From NCBI GenBank assembly GCA_963751595.1, contig CAVVVC010000004.1:1-64000 (forward strand): DNA of 64,000 nucleotides, given 5' to 3'. Source of the stretch: JAHEGP01 sp963751595 (lineage in GTDB: Bacteria > Pseudomonadota > Gammaproteobacteria > Pseudomonadales > JAHEGP01). A model generated the notes under the pieces. The model ran no database searches. It was not told where the DNA came from and was given only the letters and a program-made list of their open reading frames with translations. Both the position numbers and the translations under genes were made by a program. Positions 1 through 13,145 of the stretch are shown here, piece after piece; the first letter of the stretch is position 1, and every line of letters starts with the position of its first letter.

Positions 1-4
1 TGAT

Positions 5-10
5 TAGAAT
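5..10 (+). promoter_or_regulatory. -10 box of an rRNA operon promoter (promoter cut by window edge)
   Basis: TAGAAT is followed at once by a GC-rich stretch (ACGCGCC), the pattern expected of a stringently controlled rRNA promoter. The -35 box would lie outside the window, so this is a partial promoter. The same TAGAAT plus GC-rich arrangement recurs ahead of the tRNA-tufB and S10 operons in this window. Confidence 0.5.
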
Positions 11-69
11 ACGCGCCTCGTCATTGAGGCACAGGTCCTGACGAGAACGGAGCCCGAGCGGTTTCGCGT

Positions 70-79
70 TATTTAACAA
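70..79 (+). promoter_or_regulatory. boxA-like antitermination element in the rRNA leader
   Basis: TATTTAACAA resembles the enterobacterial boxA core (CTTTAACA), which recruits NusB/S10 so that RNA polymerase resists termination across rRNA genes. It sits about 150 bases before 16S, the expected place. A second boxA-like sequence lies in the spacer before 23S. Confidence 0.5.
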
Positions 80-80
80 T

Positions 81-97
81 TCGATCAGACAATTTGT
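81..97 (+). other. Left arm of the 16S precursor processing stem
   Basis: TCGATCAGACAATTTGT is the exact reverse complement of 1804-1820, just after 16S. The two arms form a perfect 17-bp helix that closes the pre-16S loop, the usual RNase III substrate. Helix complementarity is seen directly; RNase III cutting is inferred from the family of rRNA operons. Confidence 0.8.
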
Positions 98-228
98 GTG
101 GGTGCTTGCTGGGGTAATTGGCAACGATTATCAGGAGCAAGTAACTCGCTAATTCATTTATGAAATATGCGTAACGCAAGCTTCTGAGCCGGTTTAGAGT
201 TCCGGGCAACTGGAACTCTGTAGTATTT

Positions 229-1769
<1,541 letters not shown>

Positions 1770-1803
1770 ACCGAAAAGCCGGTTACTTCAGTAAGTACTC
1801 ACA

Positions 1804-1820
1804 ACAAATTGTCTGATCGA
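1804..1820 (+). other. Right arm of the 16S precursor processing stem
   Basis: ACAAATTGTCTGATCGA pairs perfectly over 17 bases with 81-97 upstream of 16S, closing the pre-16S loop for RNase III-type processing. Confidence 0.8.
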
Positions 1821-1843
1821 GAGAAACCCGTGATAGGTCTTAC

Positions 1844-1905
1844 AGGCCTGTAGCTCCGCTGGTTAGAGCGCACCCCTCGTTAAAAAGTAGGGTGAGGTCG
1901 ATTGC
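1844..1905 (+). pseudogene. Decayed tRNA-Ile 5' half in the rRNA spacer
   Basis: The first 30 or so bases (AGGCCTGTAGCTCCGCTGG onward) copy the acceptor strand and D-arm of the intact tRNA-Ile that starts at 1941. The anticodon arm is then disrupted by GTTAAAAAGTAGGGTGAGGT, and no T-arm or CCA end follows. The disrupted stretch shares AGTAGGGTGAGGT with the tandem units downstream, so it probably comes from the same rearrangement. Not expected to make a functional tRNA. Confidence 0.75.
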
Positions 1906-1940
1906 CGACCGCAGATGTGCTGTTTGCCCGCACAATTTTC

Positions 1941-2017
<77 letters not shown>

Positions 2018-2621
2018 GTATTGCCCTGCTCTTCGTTGGAAGGGTACTCGCATAGCAGGCTATGCGTCGCACCCTGCCGCCTCGACCAGAACAATGCTGG
2101 TTGGGGGGTAAGAAAAGCGCAGCGCTGTGTCTGATAAAGAGTAGGGTGAGGTCAGGTGTTTAGCCGTTCAAGTCTGCCCAGGCCTACCAGTATTGCCCTG
2201 CTCTTCGTTGGAAGGGTACTCGCATAGCAGGCTATGCGTCGCACCTTGCCGCCTTGACCAGAACAATCCTGGTTGGGGGGTAAGAAAAGCGCAGCCCTGT
2301 GTCTGATAAAGAGTAGGGTGAGGTCAGGTGTTTAGCAGTTCAAGTCTGCCCAGGCCTACCAGTATTGCCCTGCTCTTCGTTGGAAGGGTATTCGCATAGC
2401 AGGCTATGCGTCGCACCCTGCCGCCTCGACCAGAACAATCCTGGTTGGGGGGTAAGAAAAGCGCAGCCCTGTGTCTGATAAAGAGTAGGGTGAGGTCAGG
2501 TGTTTAGCCGTTCAAGTCTGCCCAGGCCTACCAGTATTGCCCTGTGCTTCGTTGGAAGGGTACTCGCATAGCAGGCTATGCGTCGCACCCTGCCGCCTCG
2601 ACCAGAACAATGCTGGTTGGG
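2018..2621 (+). repeat. Tandem 172-bp repeat array in the 16S-23S spacer, about 3.5 units
   Basis: Three full units (2018-2189, 2190-2361, 2362-2533) and a partial fourth (2534-2621) repeat at exactly 172 bp, judged by the spacing of the CCTACCA ends at 2017, 2189, 2361 and 2533. Each full unit contains a perfect hairpin (CGCATAG-CAGG-CTATGCG), a GC-rich middle, and a 3' end that copies the anticodon stem to CCA end of tRNA-Ile with an altered anticodon arm and a broken T-stem. Units differ at only a few bases, which suggests recent amplification or ongoing homogenisation. No open reading frame of interest is present. Confidence 0.92.
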
Positions 2622-2655
2622 TGTCAGTCTGGTCAGTAGAGAGTCCGAGTCAAAG

Positions 2656-2731
2656 GGGGCTATAGCTCAGCTGGGAGAGCGTCTGGTTTGCATCCAGAAG
2701 GTCCGCGGTTCGATCCCGCGTAGCTCCACCA
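2656..2731 (+). tRNA. alaT: tRNA-Ala (TGC)
   Basis: Complete 76-nt cloverleaf with encoded CCA. GGGGCTA pairs with TAGCTCC, the anticodon loop reads TTTGCAT with TGC as anticodon, and the T-arm carries GTTCGATCC. It is the standard second spacer tRNA, partner of tRNA-Ile. Confidence 0.96.
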
Positions 2732-2778
2732 TTACAGTGAGTTGGCGTATAGGCAAGAAATAGCGCCAACTGACAGGG

Positions 2779-2827
2779 TGAGCGGAGCGGTTTGATCCCG
2801 CCGGGGCGCGCAGCCGTAGCTCCACCA
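2779..2827 (+). pseudogene. Decayed tRNA-Ala 3' half
   Basis: GCGGTTTGATCCCGC and the terminal GTAGCTCCACCA repeat the T-arm and acceptor end of the intact tRNA-Ala about 100 bp upstream. The two parts are separated by a GC-rich insert, and no anticodon arm is present. A hairpin with a GTTGGCG/CGCCAAC stem (2741-2747 with 2764-2770) lies between the intact gene and this fragment. The tRNA-Ile next door has similar fragments. Confidence 0.7.
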
Positions 2828-3103
2828 CATTTGCAGTGTGTATATCACGGGTTGGTATAGAGAACAGAGATAAGCCGTTGGGTTTATCTCTGGGTTTTGT
2901 GCCCGGTCTTCGGCCTTGACGGTTGGAGCGTTGTTTAACAAGTAGAAGATCAAGCCAAGTTTGAAAAAGCATGGATACATGAAGATGTAAGACATTGTGA
3001 TTTCAAGCGCTGAAACCGGCGAGGACGGTGTATCGGAAGATGCAGACGTTCTGTCAATGTAGTAACGCAAACAGTCCTGGTGTCATAGATCGTTTCGATA
3101 TAT
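2828..3103 (+). other. Distal rRNA spacer with hairpin and boxA-like element
   Basis: No gene is seen here. A hairpin with an 11-bp stem and GTTG loop lies at 2866-2891 (AGAGATAAGCC with GGTTTATCTCT). GCGTTGTTTAACAAG at 2928-2942 is a boxA-like sequence, as is usual before 23S. The last bases (TATATGGCCAAG from 3099) pair with the 3' end of 23S. Confidence 0.6.
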
Positions 3104-6001
<2,898 letters not shown>

Positions 6002-6140
6002 ATAATCCAAGGGATTTATGGCCAGGATTGTTTGCGGTTTGGGTGTTTGGAATCACACGCATCGGTGATCCTGCGACAACAACAGCGGCTTGATCTTTTA
6101 CGGTTAAACGTGGCGTGCGTGCGCGTACGCCACACCAGTT

Positions 6141-6259
6141 TGCCTGACGACCCTGGAGAACCGGAACCACCTGATCCCATTCCGAACTCAGACGTGAAAC
6201 GGTTCATCGCCGATGGTAGTGTGGGGTTTCCCCATGTGAGAGTAGGTCATTGTCAGGCG
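6141..6259 (+). rRNA. rrf: 5S ribosomal RNA
   Basis: About 119 nt. TGCCTGAC at the 5' end pairs with GTCAGGC at the 3' end. The core contains CCGAACTCAGACGTGAAAC and CGCCGATGGTAGTGTGGGG, both typical of gammaproteobacterial 5S. It follows 23S after about 140 bases and is closed by a terminator. Confidence 0.95.
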
Positions 6260-6265
6260 CCTAAT

Positions 6266-6301
6266 AAAAACCCCGGGTTCGTGAGAACTCGGGGTTTTTT
6301 T
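6266..6301 (+). terminator. Rho-independent terminator of the rRNA operon
   Basis: AAAAACCCCGGGTTC, a GTGA loop and GAACTCGGGG form a strong stem, followed by seven T residues. It lies directly after 5S and has a nearly symmetrical A-tract and T-tract. Confidence 0.95.
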
Positions 6302-6434
6302 ATACCCAGCTACAGAGGCGAAAAAACCCGCATAAAGGATGATTCTTTCCAGCAGTGGCTATCGCATCCACCCTTTCCGGAAATCCGATTCCCTGTGGCG
6401 TGCTAGTTGATTACCATGCTCGATCATTTCTACG

Positions 6435-7421
6435 GTGTTTGCACATTTGGACATTAAGCAAGATTTAGTAGCCAAACTGGCTGACGGTCGATATCACTCT
6501 GGCAAGGCACTTGGGGAGTCGTTGGGTATATCCCGTGCCGCGGTCTGGAAGCAGTTACAAAAGCTTTCCGAGTGGGGCATCGAGCTTGATAGCTGCAAGC
6601 GACGTGGTTACCGAATCCCGGGTGGCTTGTCATTGCTGGACAGCAATATCATCACACACAATCTGGATTCGAGGGTCCGGGCGTCGGTTGTCCTGGAAGT
6701 TTACCAGCAGGTGGATTCCACCAACGAAATTGCGATGGGTCTCGCAAGAAGCCGCCACGCCAGCGGCAATATGGTGCTCGCTGAAATGCAAACCGCAGGA
6801 AAAGGGCGGCGTGGACGCCAATGGGTTAGCCCCTACGGGAGGAACATCTATCTTTCAGCGGTGCATCATTTTTCCGGGGGCGCCGCAGTTACCCAGGGCC
6901 TGAGCCTGGCTGTCGGTGTTGTCGTCGTCGAGGTCCTTCACGATATGGGTATCAAGGACCTGCAGTTGAAATGGCCAAACGACATTCTTTGGCAGGGCAA
7001 AAAACTGGGTGGTATCCTTTTGGAAATCAGCGGTGATCCCGCCGGCAGTTTCGACGTGATCGCGGGTCTTGGCATCAATGTCAATATGACGCTACGGGAG
7101 GGCCATGAAATTGGTCAACAGTGGACGACGATGTCTGCTATCACGGGCGCCGCAATCAACCGGAGCCTTTTGAGTGCCAATTTGGCCAACGGCCTTCTGC
7201 CAATGCTTGCGTCTTATGAAGCCCGTGGTTTCAAGCATTATCGGACCGCCTGGCAAAAGCTGGATAGCTGTCTCGATCAACGGGTTGTGCTGAGCGTTGG
7301 CGAGCAGGAAGTTAGCGGAATCGCAAGAGGGGTAACTGAATCTGGTGCATTACGCATCGAGACCTCCGAGGGACACCAGGAATTCAGTGGGGGCGAAGTC
7401 AGTTTGCGCCGGCCATCATGA
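6435..7421 (+). CDS. birA: BirA bifunctional biotin ligase / biotin operon repressor
   Basis: This protein attaches biotin to the acetyl-CoA carboxylase carrier protein in two steps (biotinyl-AMP, then transfer) and, in species with the N-terminal domain, represses biotin synthesis genes. The 328 residues compare with 321 in E. coli. A winged helix-turn-helix occupies roughly residues 5-65 (GKALGESLGISRAAVWKQLQ). The ligase domain carries the biotinyl-AMP loop GKGRRGRQW near residue 120, KWPNDI, and a small C-terminal SH3-like domain. Start is GTG. The stop overlaps the start of coaX, so the two are translationally coupled, an order known from Pseudomonas and relatives. Confidence 0.96.
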   Translation: MFAHLDIKQDLVAKLADGRYHSGKALGESLGISRAAVWKQLQKLSEWGIELDSCKRRGYRIPGGLSLLDSNIITHNLDSRVRASVVLEVYQQVDSTNEIAMGLARSRHASGNMVLAEMQTAGKGRRGRQWVSPYGRNIYLSAVHHFSGGAAVTQGLSLAVGVVVVEVLHDMGIKDLQLKWPNDILWQGKKLGGILLEISGDPAGSFDVIAGLGINVNMTLREGHEIGQQWTTMSAITGAAINRSLLSANLANGLLPMLASYEARGFKHYRTAWQKLDSCLDQRVVLSVGEQEVSGIARGVTESGALRIETSEGHQEFSGGEVSLRRPS

Positions 7422-8146
7422 TTCTGGATGTCGACATCGGTAATAGCCGCATAAAGTGGTTGCTGCGTGAGCCTTCCGGCGTTGCCGACCGGGGGGTATG
7501 CTCTTCCGTCGAGAGCCTCGTAACCCTGTTGAGCCAGCGCGCAATCTTGCCCGGGCGGACCCGGGCTTGCTGTGTCGGTGAGCCTGAAGTGCTTGATCAC
7601 CTGGATGTCTGGCTCAGGCTGAACCGGCTGCCAGCTGCGGAAAAAGCCCTAGCAACGCGTTCTGCCGCCAAAGTGACTAACGGGTACCTGCAACCGGAAC
7701 GGCTCGGGATCGATCGCTGGCTTGCAATATGCGCGGCCTGGAATCGATCTGCGGGCCCTACCGTAGTGGTTGATGCGGGCAGTGCCATGACGGTTGATTT
7801 TGTCGATGGCGATGGCAAGCACTGCGGCGGTTATATCGTACCCGGTGTCACCATGCAGCAGCAGGCGCTTGTCGCCAATACTCGTCTTGTTCGCTTCGAC
7901 GCGGACCTGACAGGTGTAGAGTTTGGTCCGGGGCGTTCAACCACGGGCGCAGTTAATAACGGTATTGCGATGATGTTGACGGCGATGATCGAAAGTGCCC
8001 TCGGTAGTTTTCAATCGTCTGCTTGCAGCGCTCCCGAACTGGTTTTGACGGGCGGCGATGCAAAATTGCTGGGCGCGGGACTGGGTGTGCCGTACACACT
8101 AGTGCCAGACCTCGTGCTCGAGGGTATCGACCTGGTGATGCCATAG
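7418..8146 (+). CDS. coaX: Type III pantothenate kinase
   Basis: Catalyses the first step of coenzyme A synthesis, phosphorylation of pantothenate, in the cytoplasm. The 242-residue protein opens with the ASKHA-fold nucleotide-binding motif DVDIGNSRIKW and has a second motif DAGSAMTVDF near residue 120, where most homologues read DAGTAxT; Ser for Thr is conservative. GGYIVPG and LTGGDA are also typical. CoaX-type enzymes are insensitive to CoA feedback and usually need a monovalent cation. It overlaps birA by four bases. Confidence 0.95.
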   Translation: MILDVDIGNSRIKWLLREPSGVADRGVCSSVESLVTLLSQRAILPGRTRACCVGEPEVLDHLDVWLRLNRLPAAEKALATRSAAKVTNGYLQPERLGIDRWLAICAAWNRSAGPTVVVDAGSAMTVDFVDGDGKHCGGYIVPGVTMQQQALVANTRLVRFDADLTGVEFGPGRSTTGAVNNGIAMMLTAMIESALGSFQSSACSAPELVLTGGDAKLLGAGLGVPYTLVPDLVLEGIDLVMP

Positions 8147-8203
8147 GGGGCCTGGTGGTTCGGGCTTGGTAGCGTACTTTTTCTCAAAGGACGGATAACG
8201 CGC

Positions 8204-8911
8204 ATGCGGTGGGTTCTGGGTTTTCTGTTGGTCGCGAATATTGCCTACTTCATTTGGCAGGGCGGCAAGGTCACTGGTTCTGACGAGGAGAAGCTGGCGC
8301 CCCCGGTAACAACCATCGAAGCGGAAGTCGAATCCCTTGAATTGCTGAACGAGATGGATCCGCTCAACGTGAAGCAGCGCGCAAAGACTGCAGGTGTCAC
8401 CCAAAAACAGGCGGCCGGGAGGCAACTATGCTGGTTGCTCGGCCCCTTCAAGGAAGAGGTGACTGCAAAGCAGGTTGCCGGTCGATTCAGGGCGCAGGAG
8501 ATTACGCCCAGTTTGCGTAGTATCGAGGGAATAGCCGGCGTTGATTATCTGGTTTACAGCGGCCCTTACAGGTCCCGGGCTGATGCGCTGGGAAAGCTGC
8601 GCTTGCTTCAAGAGCTGCAGATCGACAGCTTCCTGATAACCCGTGGAACGCTAGCTGATTCCATTTCCTATGGCTTGTTCCCAAAAAGCTCCCAGGCAGG
8701 CGCCCTCAAGGAATCCCTGGCGGAAATGGGCTATGAGGTGAAAATAAGAGAAAACAAACGGCGGGAAGCCCAGTTGTGGCTGGTGGTACCTGTGGCTGAC
8801 GCCGAAAAAGCACCGATTGGCCTGTGGCAAGAGTTGGAATTCGACTTTATTGGTATTGATCGACAACAAAAATGGTGTGATGCCATTGCTTCAAGCGGCA
8901 GCATCGACTAG
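8204..8911 (+). CDS. SPOR-domain membrane protein
   Basis: A 235-residue protein with one N-terminal transmembrane segment (residues 3-19, WVLGFLLVANIAYFIW), then a short acidic linker, then two successive SPOR-like halves (about 75-145 and 150-205, the second with YGLFPKSSQAGALKESLAEMGYEV). SPOR domains bind denuded peptidoglycan glycans, often at the division septum. An equivalent gene follows birA-coaX in Pseudomonas. Function beyond cell-wall binding is unknown. Its TAG stop lies inside the -10 box of the next promoter. Confidence 0.8.
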   Translation: MRWVLGFLLVANIAYFIWQGGKVTGSDEEKLAPPVTTIEAEVESLELLNEMDPLNVKQRAKTAGVTQKQAAGRQLCWLLGPFKEEVTAKQVAGRFRAQEITPSLRSIEGIAGVDYLVYSGPYRSRADALGKLRLLQELQIDSFLITRGTLADSISYGLFPKSSQAGALKESLAEMGYEVKIRENKRREAQLWLVVPVADAEKAPIGLWQELEFDFIGIDRQQKWCDAIASSGSID

Positions 8912-8914
8912 AAT
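8886..8914 (+). promoter_or_regulatory. Sigma-70 promoter of the tRNA-tuf operon
   Basis: TTGCTT, a 17-bp spacer and TAGAAT, followed by GCACGCCGC, a GC-rich discriminator of the kind found at stringently controlled promoters. The -10 box overlaps the stop codon of the SPOR-domain gene, and the first tRNA begins about 28 bases downstream. Confidence 0.75.
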
Positions 8915-8941
8915 GCACGCCGCTCTAAAGGCAGGGTTTGA

Positions 8942-9017
8942 GCTGGCGTAGCTCAGCAGGTAGAGCAGCTGACTTGTAATCAGCCGGTCGGGGGTTCGAT
9001 TCCTCTCGCCAGCTCCA
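8942..9017 (+). tRNA. thrU: tRNA-Thr (TGT)
   Basis: 76-nt cloverleaf with encoded CCA; acceptor GCTGGCG pairs with CGCCAGC, anticodon loop CTTGTAA. First of the four tRNAs ahead of tufB, the classic gammaproteobacterial thrU-tyrU-glyT-thrT-tufB order. Confidence 0.96.
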
Positions 9018-9103
9018 ATTTTTTTTGGAATAAAACAGGGTGCGGCGGTGCTTCGCTATTGACATAGGCGGGGCGCATAGCCAGAATGCCCGGCTACTTT
9101 TTT

Positions 9104-9187
9104 GGTGGGGTTCCCGAGTGGCCAAAGGGATCAGACTGTAAATCTGACGCGCAAGCTTCGGTGGTTCGAATCCACCCCCCACCACCA
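9104..9187 (+). tRNA. tyrU: tRNA-Tyr (GTA)
   Basis: 84-nt class II tRNA with a long variable arm; acceptor GGTGGGG pairs with CCCCACC, anticodon loop CTGTAAA, CCA encoded. Second in the thrU-tyrU-glyT-thrT cluster. Confidence 0.96.
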
Positions 9188-9267
9188 GATCTCAGGCAAG
9201 GCTTCCAGGGGCAAGCAAAGCCACTGAATGGGCTGCAAGCGCCCGGGTTGCCTGGTTGGGCGAATGT

Positions 9268-9341
<74 letters not shown>

Positions 9342-9363
9342 AATGGAGTTAGGTTGGGTCAGG

Positions 9364-9439
<76 letters not shown>

Positions 9440-9506
9440 TATATTGCCGAACACCAGGGGTGTTCGTTGTGGGTTTGATATAAAGGTCCGTTAGGAGAAG
9501 GTCGCA

Positions 9507-10730
<1,224 letters not shown>

Positions 10731-10772
10731 GATAGTACGGGGCGGCCCCGGTGCTGCCCTGATATCGACAAG

Positions 10773-10796
10773 GGGTAAGGGCGAAAGCTCTTGCCC
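10773..10796 (+). terminator. Stem-loop after tuf copy 1, weak or leaky terminator
   Basis: GGGTAAGGGC, a GAAA tetraloop and GCTCTTGCCC form a 10-bp stem with two wobble pairs. It is followed by TCTGCTTTGTT, a poor T-tract, so reading through into tRNA-Trp and secE is plausible. The equivalent stem after the second tuf is four pairs longer. Confidence 0.55.
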
Positions 10797-10809
10797 TCTG
10801 CTTTGTTAT

Positions 10810-10885
10810 AGGCCAGTAGTTCAATTGGTAGAGCACCGGTCTCCAAAACCGGCTGTTGGGGGTTCGAGTCCCTCCTGGCCTGCCA
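10810..10885 (+). tRNA. trpT: tRNA-Trp (CCA)
   Basis: 76-nt cloverleaf with encoded terminal CCA; AGGCCAG pairs with CTGGCCT, anticodon loop CTCCAAA. It lies between tufB and secE, as in many gammaproteobacteria. Confidence 0.96.
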
Positions 10886-10936
10886 CTTTCAGGTTTGCTT
10901 CGGCAGCATGACACTTTCGAGGTTTAATACGACGCA

Positions 10937-11305
10937 ATGAGTTCCAATGCGGAAGCAAAATCCAGCCCGCTCAACGTTTTAAAGTGGATTCTGGTCGTCG
11001 CACTGGTCGCAGCAGGTGTTGTTGGTAATCAGTACTTTGCCGATGAGAGCTTGTTATATCGCGTATTGGGCCTGGTGGCTATCGGGATTGTCGCGGTAAT
11101 GATTGCGTTGGCGACGACGCAGGGGGCGGCATTCGCCACGCTGGTCAAACAGGCCAGGATAGAGATTCGCAAGGTAGTGTGGCCAACCCGTCCCGAAACG
11201 CTGCAAACGACGTTTATAGTGCTGGCGGTAGTGTTGATTGCTGCATTGATTCTGTGGGGGCTCGACTCGTTACTGGGTTGGATCGCCTCCCTGATTATCG
11301 GTTAG
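10937..11305 (+). CDS. secE: Preprotein translocase subunit SecE
   Basis: Essential small subunit of the SecYEG channel in the inner membrane, clamping the two halves of SecY. The 122-residue, three-helix form is typical of gammaproteobacteria. Hydrophobic segments lie near residues 14-29, 38-58 and 90-118, with the conserved cytoplasmic amphipathic helix and VVWPTRPETLQTTF motif before the last one. It is followed after 9 bases by nusG, the near-universal secE-nusG pair. Confidence 0.95.
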   Translation: MSSNAEAKSSPLNVLKWILVVALVAAGVVGNQYFADESLLYRVLGLVAIGIVAVMIALATTQGAAFATLVKQARIEIRKVVWPTRPETLQTTFIVLAVVLIAALILWGLDSLLGWIASLIIG

Positions 11306-11314
11306 AGGTAACGC

Positions 11315-11848
11315 ATGTCCAAGCGCTGGTATGTGCTTCATGCCTATTCAGGCTACGAGAAAAAGGTCAAGACTGCGCTGGAAGAACGCATAGAGCTGCG
11401 TGGGTTGCAGGAAAAATTCGGCCGTATCCTGGTGCCGGCCGAGGAAGTGGTAGAGATGCGCTCGGGTCAGAAGCGAAAAAGTGAGCGCAAGTTTTTCCCG
11501 GGCTATGTGTTGATTGAAATGGAGCTCGATGACGATACCTGGCATTTGGTCAAGGAAACGCCAAGGGTTATGGGCTTCATCGGTGGCAAGGCGGACAAGC
11601 CTGCGCCAATCAGTCCGGCGGAAGCCGATGCCATTTTGCATCGTATCGAAGAGGGTACAGACAAGCCGCGTCCCAAGACCCTGTTCGAGCCCGGGGAGAT
11701 GGTGCGCGTTATCGACGGTCCGTTCAACGACTTTAATGGCGTTGTCGAGGATGTCAATTATGACAAGAGCAAGCTTCAGGTGGCGGTTCTGATTTTTGGA
11801 CGCTCCACCCCTGTTGAACTGGATTTCGGCCAGGTCGAAAAAGCCTGA
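11315..11848 (+). CDS. nusG: Transcription termination/antitermination factor NusG
   Basis: Binds RNA polymerase through its N-terminal NGN domain and links it to Rho or to ribosomal protein S10 through its C-terminal KOW domain. The 177 residues include the NGN start KRWYVLHAYSGYEKKVK, the conserved FFPGYVLIEM, and the KOW segment near 125-160 (GEMVRVIDGPFNDFNGVVEDV). Length and motifs match the family closely. Start ATG is nine bases after the secE stop. Confidence 0.97.
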   Translation: MSKRWYVLHAYSGYEKKVKTALEERIELRGLQEKFGRILVPAEEVVEMRSGQKRKSERKFFPGYVLIEMELDDDTWHLVKETPRVMGFIGGKADKPAPISPAEADAILHRIEEGTDKPRPKTLFEPGEMVRVIDGPFNDFNGVVEDVNYDKSKLQVAVLIFGRSTPVELDFGQVEKA

Positions 11849-12017
11849 TCAGCAGAGTTTGTCAGCGGATGTGCTAGCCGGTATCGGGAGCGTATTCGTA
11901 GGCAGGTAGTACCCATCGGGTTGTATGTCTTTTAATGGCGCCGCTTTGCGGTCGCCGGGGAGCCGAGGACCAGGCGCAAGGCCTGCGAGGCGTTAACCAC
12001 CCATTTGGAGAGTGAAA
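11849..12017 (+). promoter_or_regulatory. Leader region of the rplK-rplA operon
   Basis: A 169-bp gap between nusG and rplK. In E. coli this leader carries the promoter and the L1 binding site through which L1 represses translation of both genes. A possible promoter (TTGTCA, 17 bp, TATCGG at 11859-11887) is weak. The GC-rich segment around 11935-11995 can fold, but I could not assign an L1 site with certainty. Confidence 0.4.
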
Positions 12018-12449
12018 ATGGCAAAGAAAATCCAGGCTTATATCAAGCTGCAGGTGGCTGCAGGCGCAGCCAATCCAAGCCCCCCCGTCGGTCCGGCGCT
12101 CGGCCAGCACGGCGTCAACATCATGGAATTTTGCAAGGCCTTCAACGCCCAAACCCAGAGCCTTGAGCCTGGGCTTCCTACCCCCACGGTAATCACGGTT
12201 TACTCCGACCGCAGCTTTACATTTATTACCAAAACGCCGCCTGCTGCTGTGCTGCTGCTCAAAGCTGCGGGTTTGAAGAGCGGTAGTGGTCGCCCCAACA
12301 CCAACAAAGTGGGCAAGGTAAATCGGGCACAGTTGGAAGAGATCGCGACCATCAAGATGCCGGATTTGACAGCGGCCGACATGGACGCTGCAGTGCGGAC
12401 CATCGCTGGTTCGGCGCGCAGCATGGGCCTAGAAGTGGAGGGCGTGTAA
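12018..12449 (+). CDS. rplK: 50S ribosomal protein L11
   Basis: Forms the L7/L12 stalk base with the 23S GTPase centre and is needed for RelA activation on stalled ribosomes. The 143-residue product opens MAKKIQAYIKLQV, has the proline-rich NPSPPVGPALGQHG linker and the C-terminal rRNA-binding domain ending in GSARSMGLEVEG. An in-frame GTG two codons upstream is possible, but ATG at 12018 gives the family start and sits 7 bases after TTGGAG. Confidence 0.97.
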   Translation: MAKKIQAYIKLQVAAGAANPSPPVGPALGQHGVNIMEFCKAFNAQTQSLEPGLPTPTVITVYSDRSFTFITKTPPAAVLLLKAAGLKSGSGRPNTNKVGKVNRAQLEEIATIKMPDLTAADMDAAVRTIAGSARSMGLEVEGV

Positions 12450-13145
12450 ATGGCCAAGTTGAGCAAACGTAAACAGGCTTTCCTGGAAAAAGTCGAGCCC
12501 GGTAAGGCATACCCGGTAGCAGAGGCCGTGGAATTATTGAGCAGCCTTTCAAACGTCAAGTTTGCGGAGTCTTTTGATGTGGCCGTCAACCTCGGCGTTG
12601 ATGCGCGCAAGTCGGATCAGCAGGTGCGGGGCGCAACCACATTGCCCCATGGTACCGGTAAAACGGTTCGGGTTGCTGTTTTCACCCAGGGTGACAACGC
12701 AGATGCTGCTAAAGCCGCGGGCGCTGACCTGGTGGGAATGGAAGATCTGGCGGATCAGGTCAAGGGTGGCACCATGGATTTCGATGTGGTGATAGCCAGT
12801 CCGGACGCGATGCGCGTTGTCGGGCAGCTGGGCCAGATACTCGGCCCCCGGGGTTTGATGCCAAACCCGAAAACCGGGACCGTGACGCCGGATGTGGCGA
12901 CCGCTGTGAAAAACGCAAAGGCGGGCCAGGTGCGCTACCGTACTGACAAGAACGGCATCATTCACGGTGGTATCGGCCGTATTGGTTTTGACAGCAAGGC
13001 GGTGAAGGAAAACCTCGAAGCCCTGTTGGCCGACCTGAAGAAAGCCAAGCCCTCCACAAGCAAGGGCGTCTACCTCGGAAAGATTACCCTGTCTACCACG
13101 ATGGGACCGGGTGTGGTGATCGACCAGGCTAGCCTGGAAGTCTAG
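12450..13145 (+). CDS. rplA: 50S ribosomal protein L1
   Basis: L1 stalk protein that moves deacylated tRNA out of the E site; in E. coli also the repressor of its own operon. The 231-residue product shows the typical start MAKLSKRKQAF and the conserved block GPRGLMPNPKTGTV with DVATAVKNAKAGQVRYR. The ATG follows the rplK stop with no gap, so translation is coupled. Confidence 0.97.
   Translation: MAKLSKRKQAFLEKVEPGKAYPVAEAVELLSSLSNVKFAESFDVAVNLGVDARKSDQQVRGATTLPHGTGKTVRVAVFTQGDNADAAKAAGADLVGMEDLADQVKGGTMDFDVVIASPDAMRVVGQLGQILGPRGLMPNPKTGTVTPDVATAVKNAKAGQVRYRTDKNGIIHGGIGRIGFDSKAVKENLEALLADLKKAKPSTSKGVYLGKITLSTTMGPGVVIDQASLEV

Noticed and set aside
2018..2621. CRISPR-like array
   Set aside because: The repeated unit is 172 bp with no distinct spacers; the whole unit repeats, and it derives from tRNA sequence.
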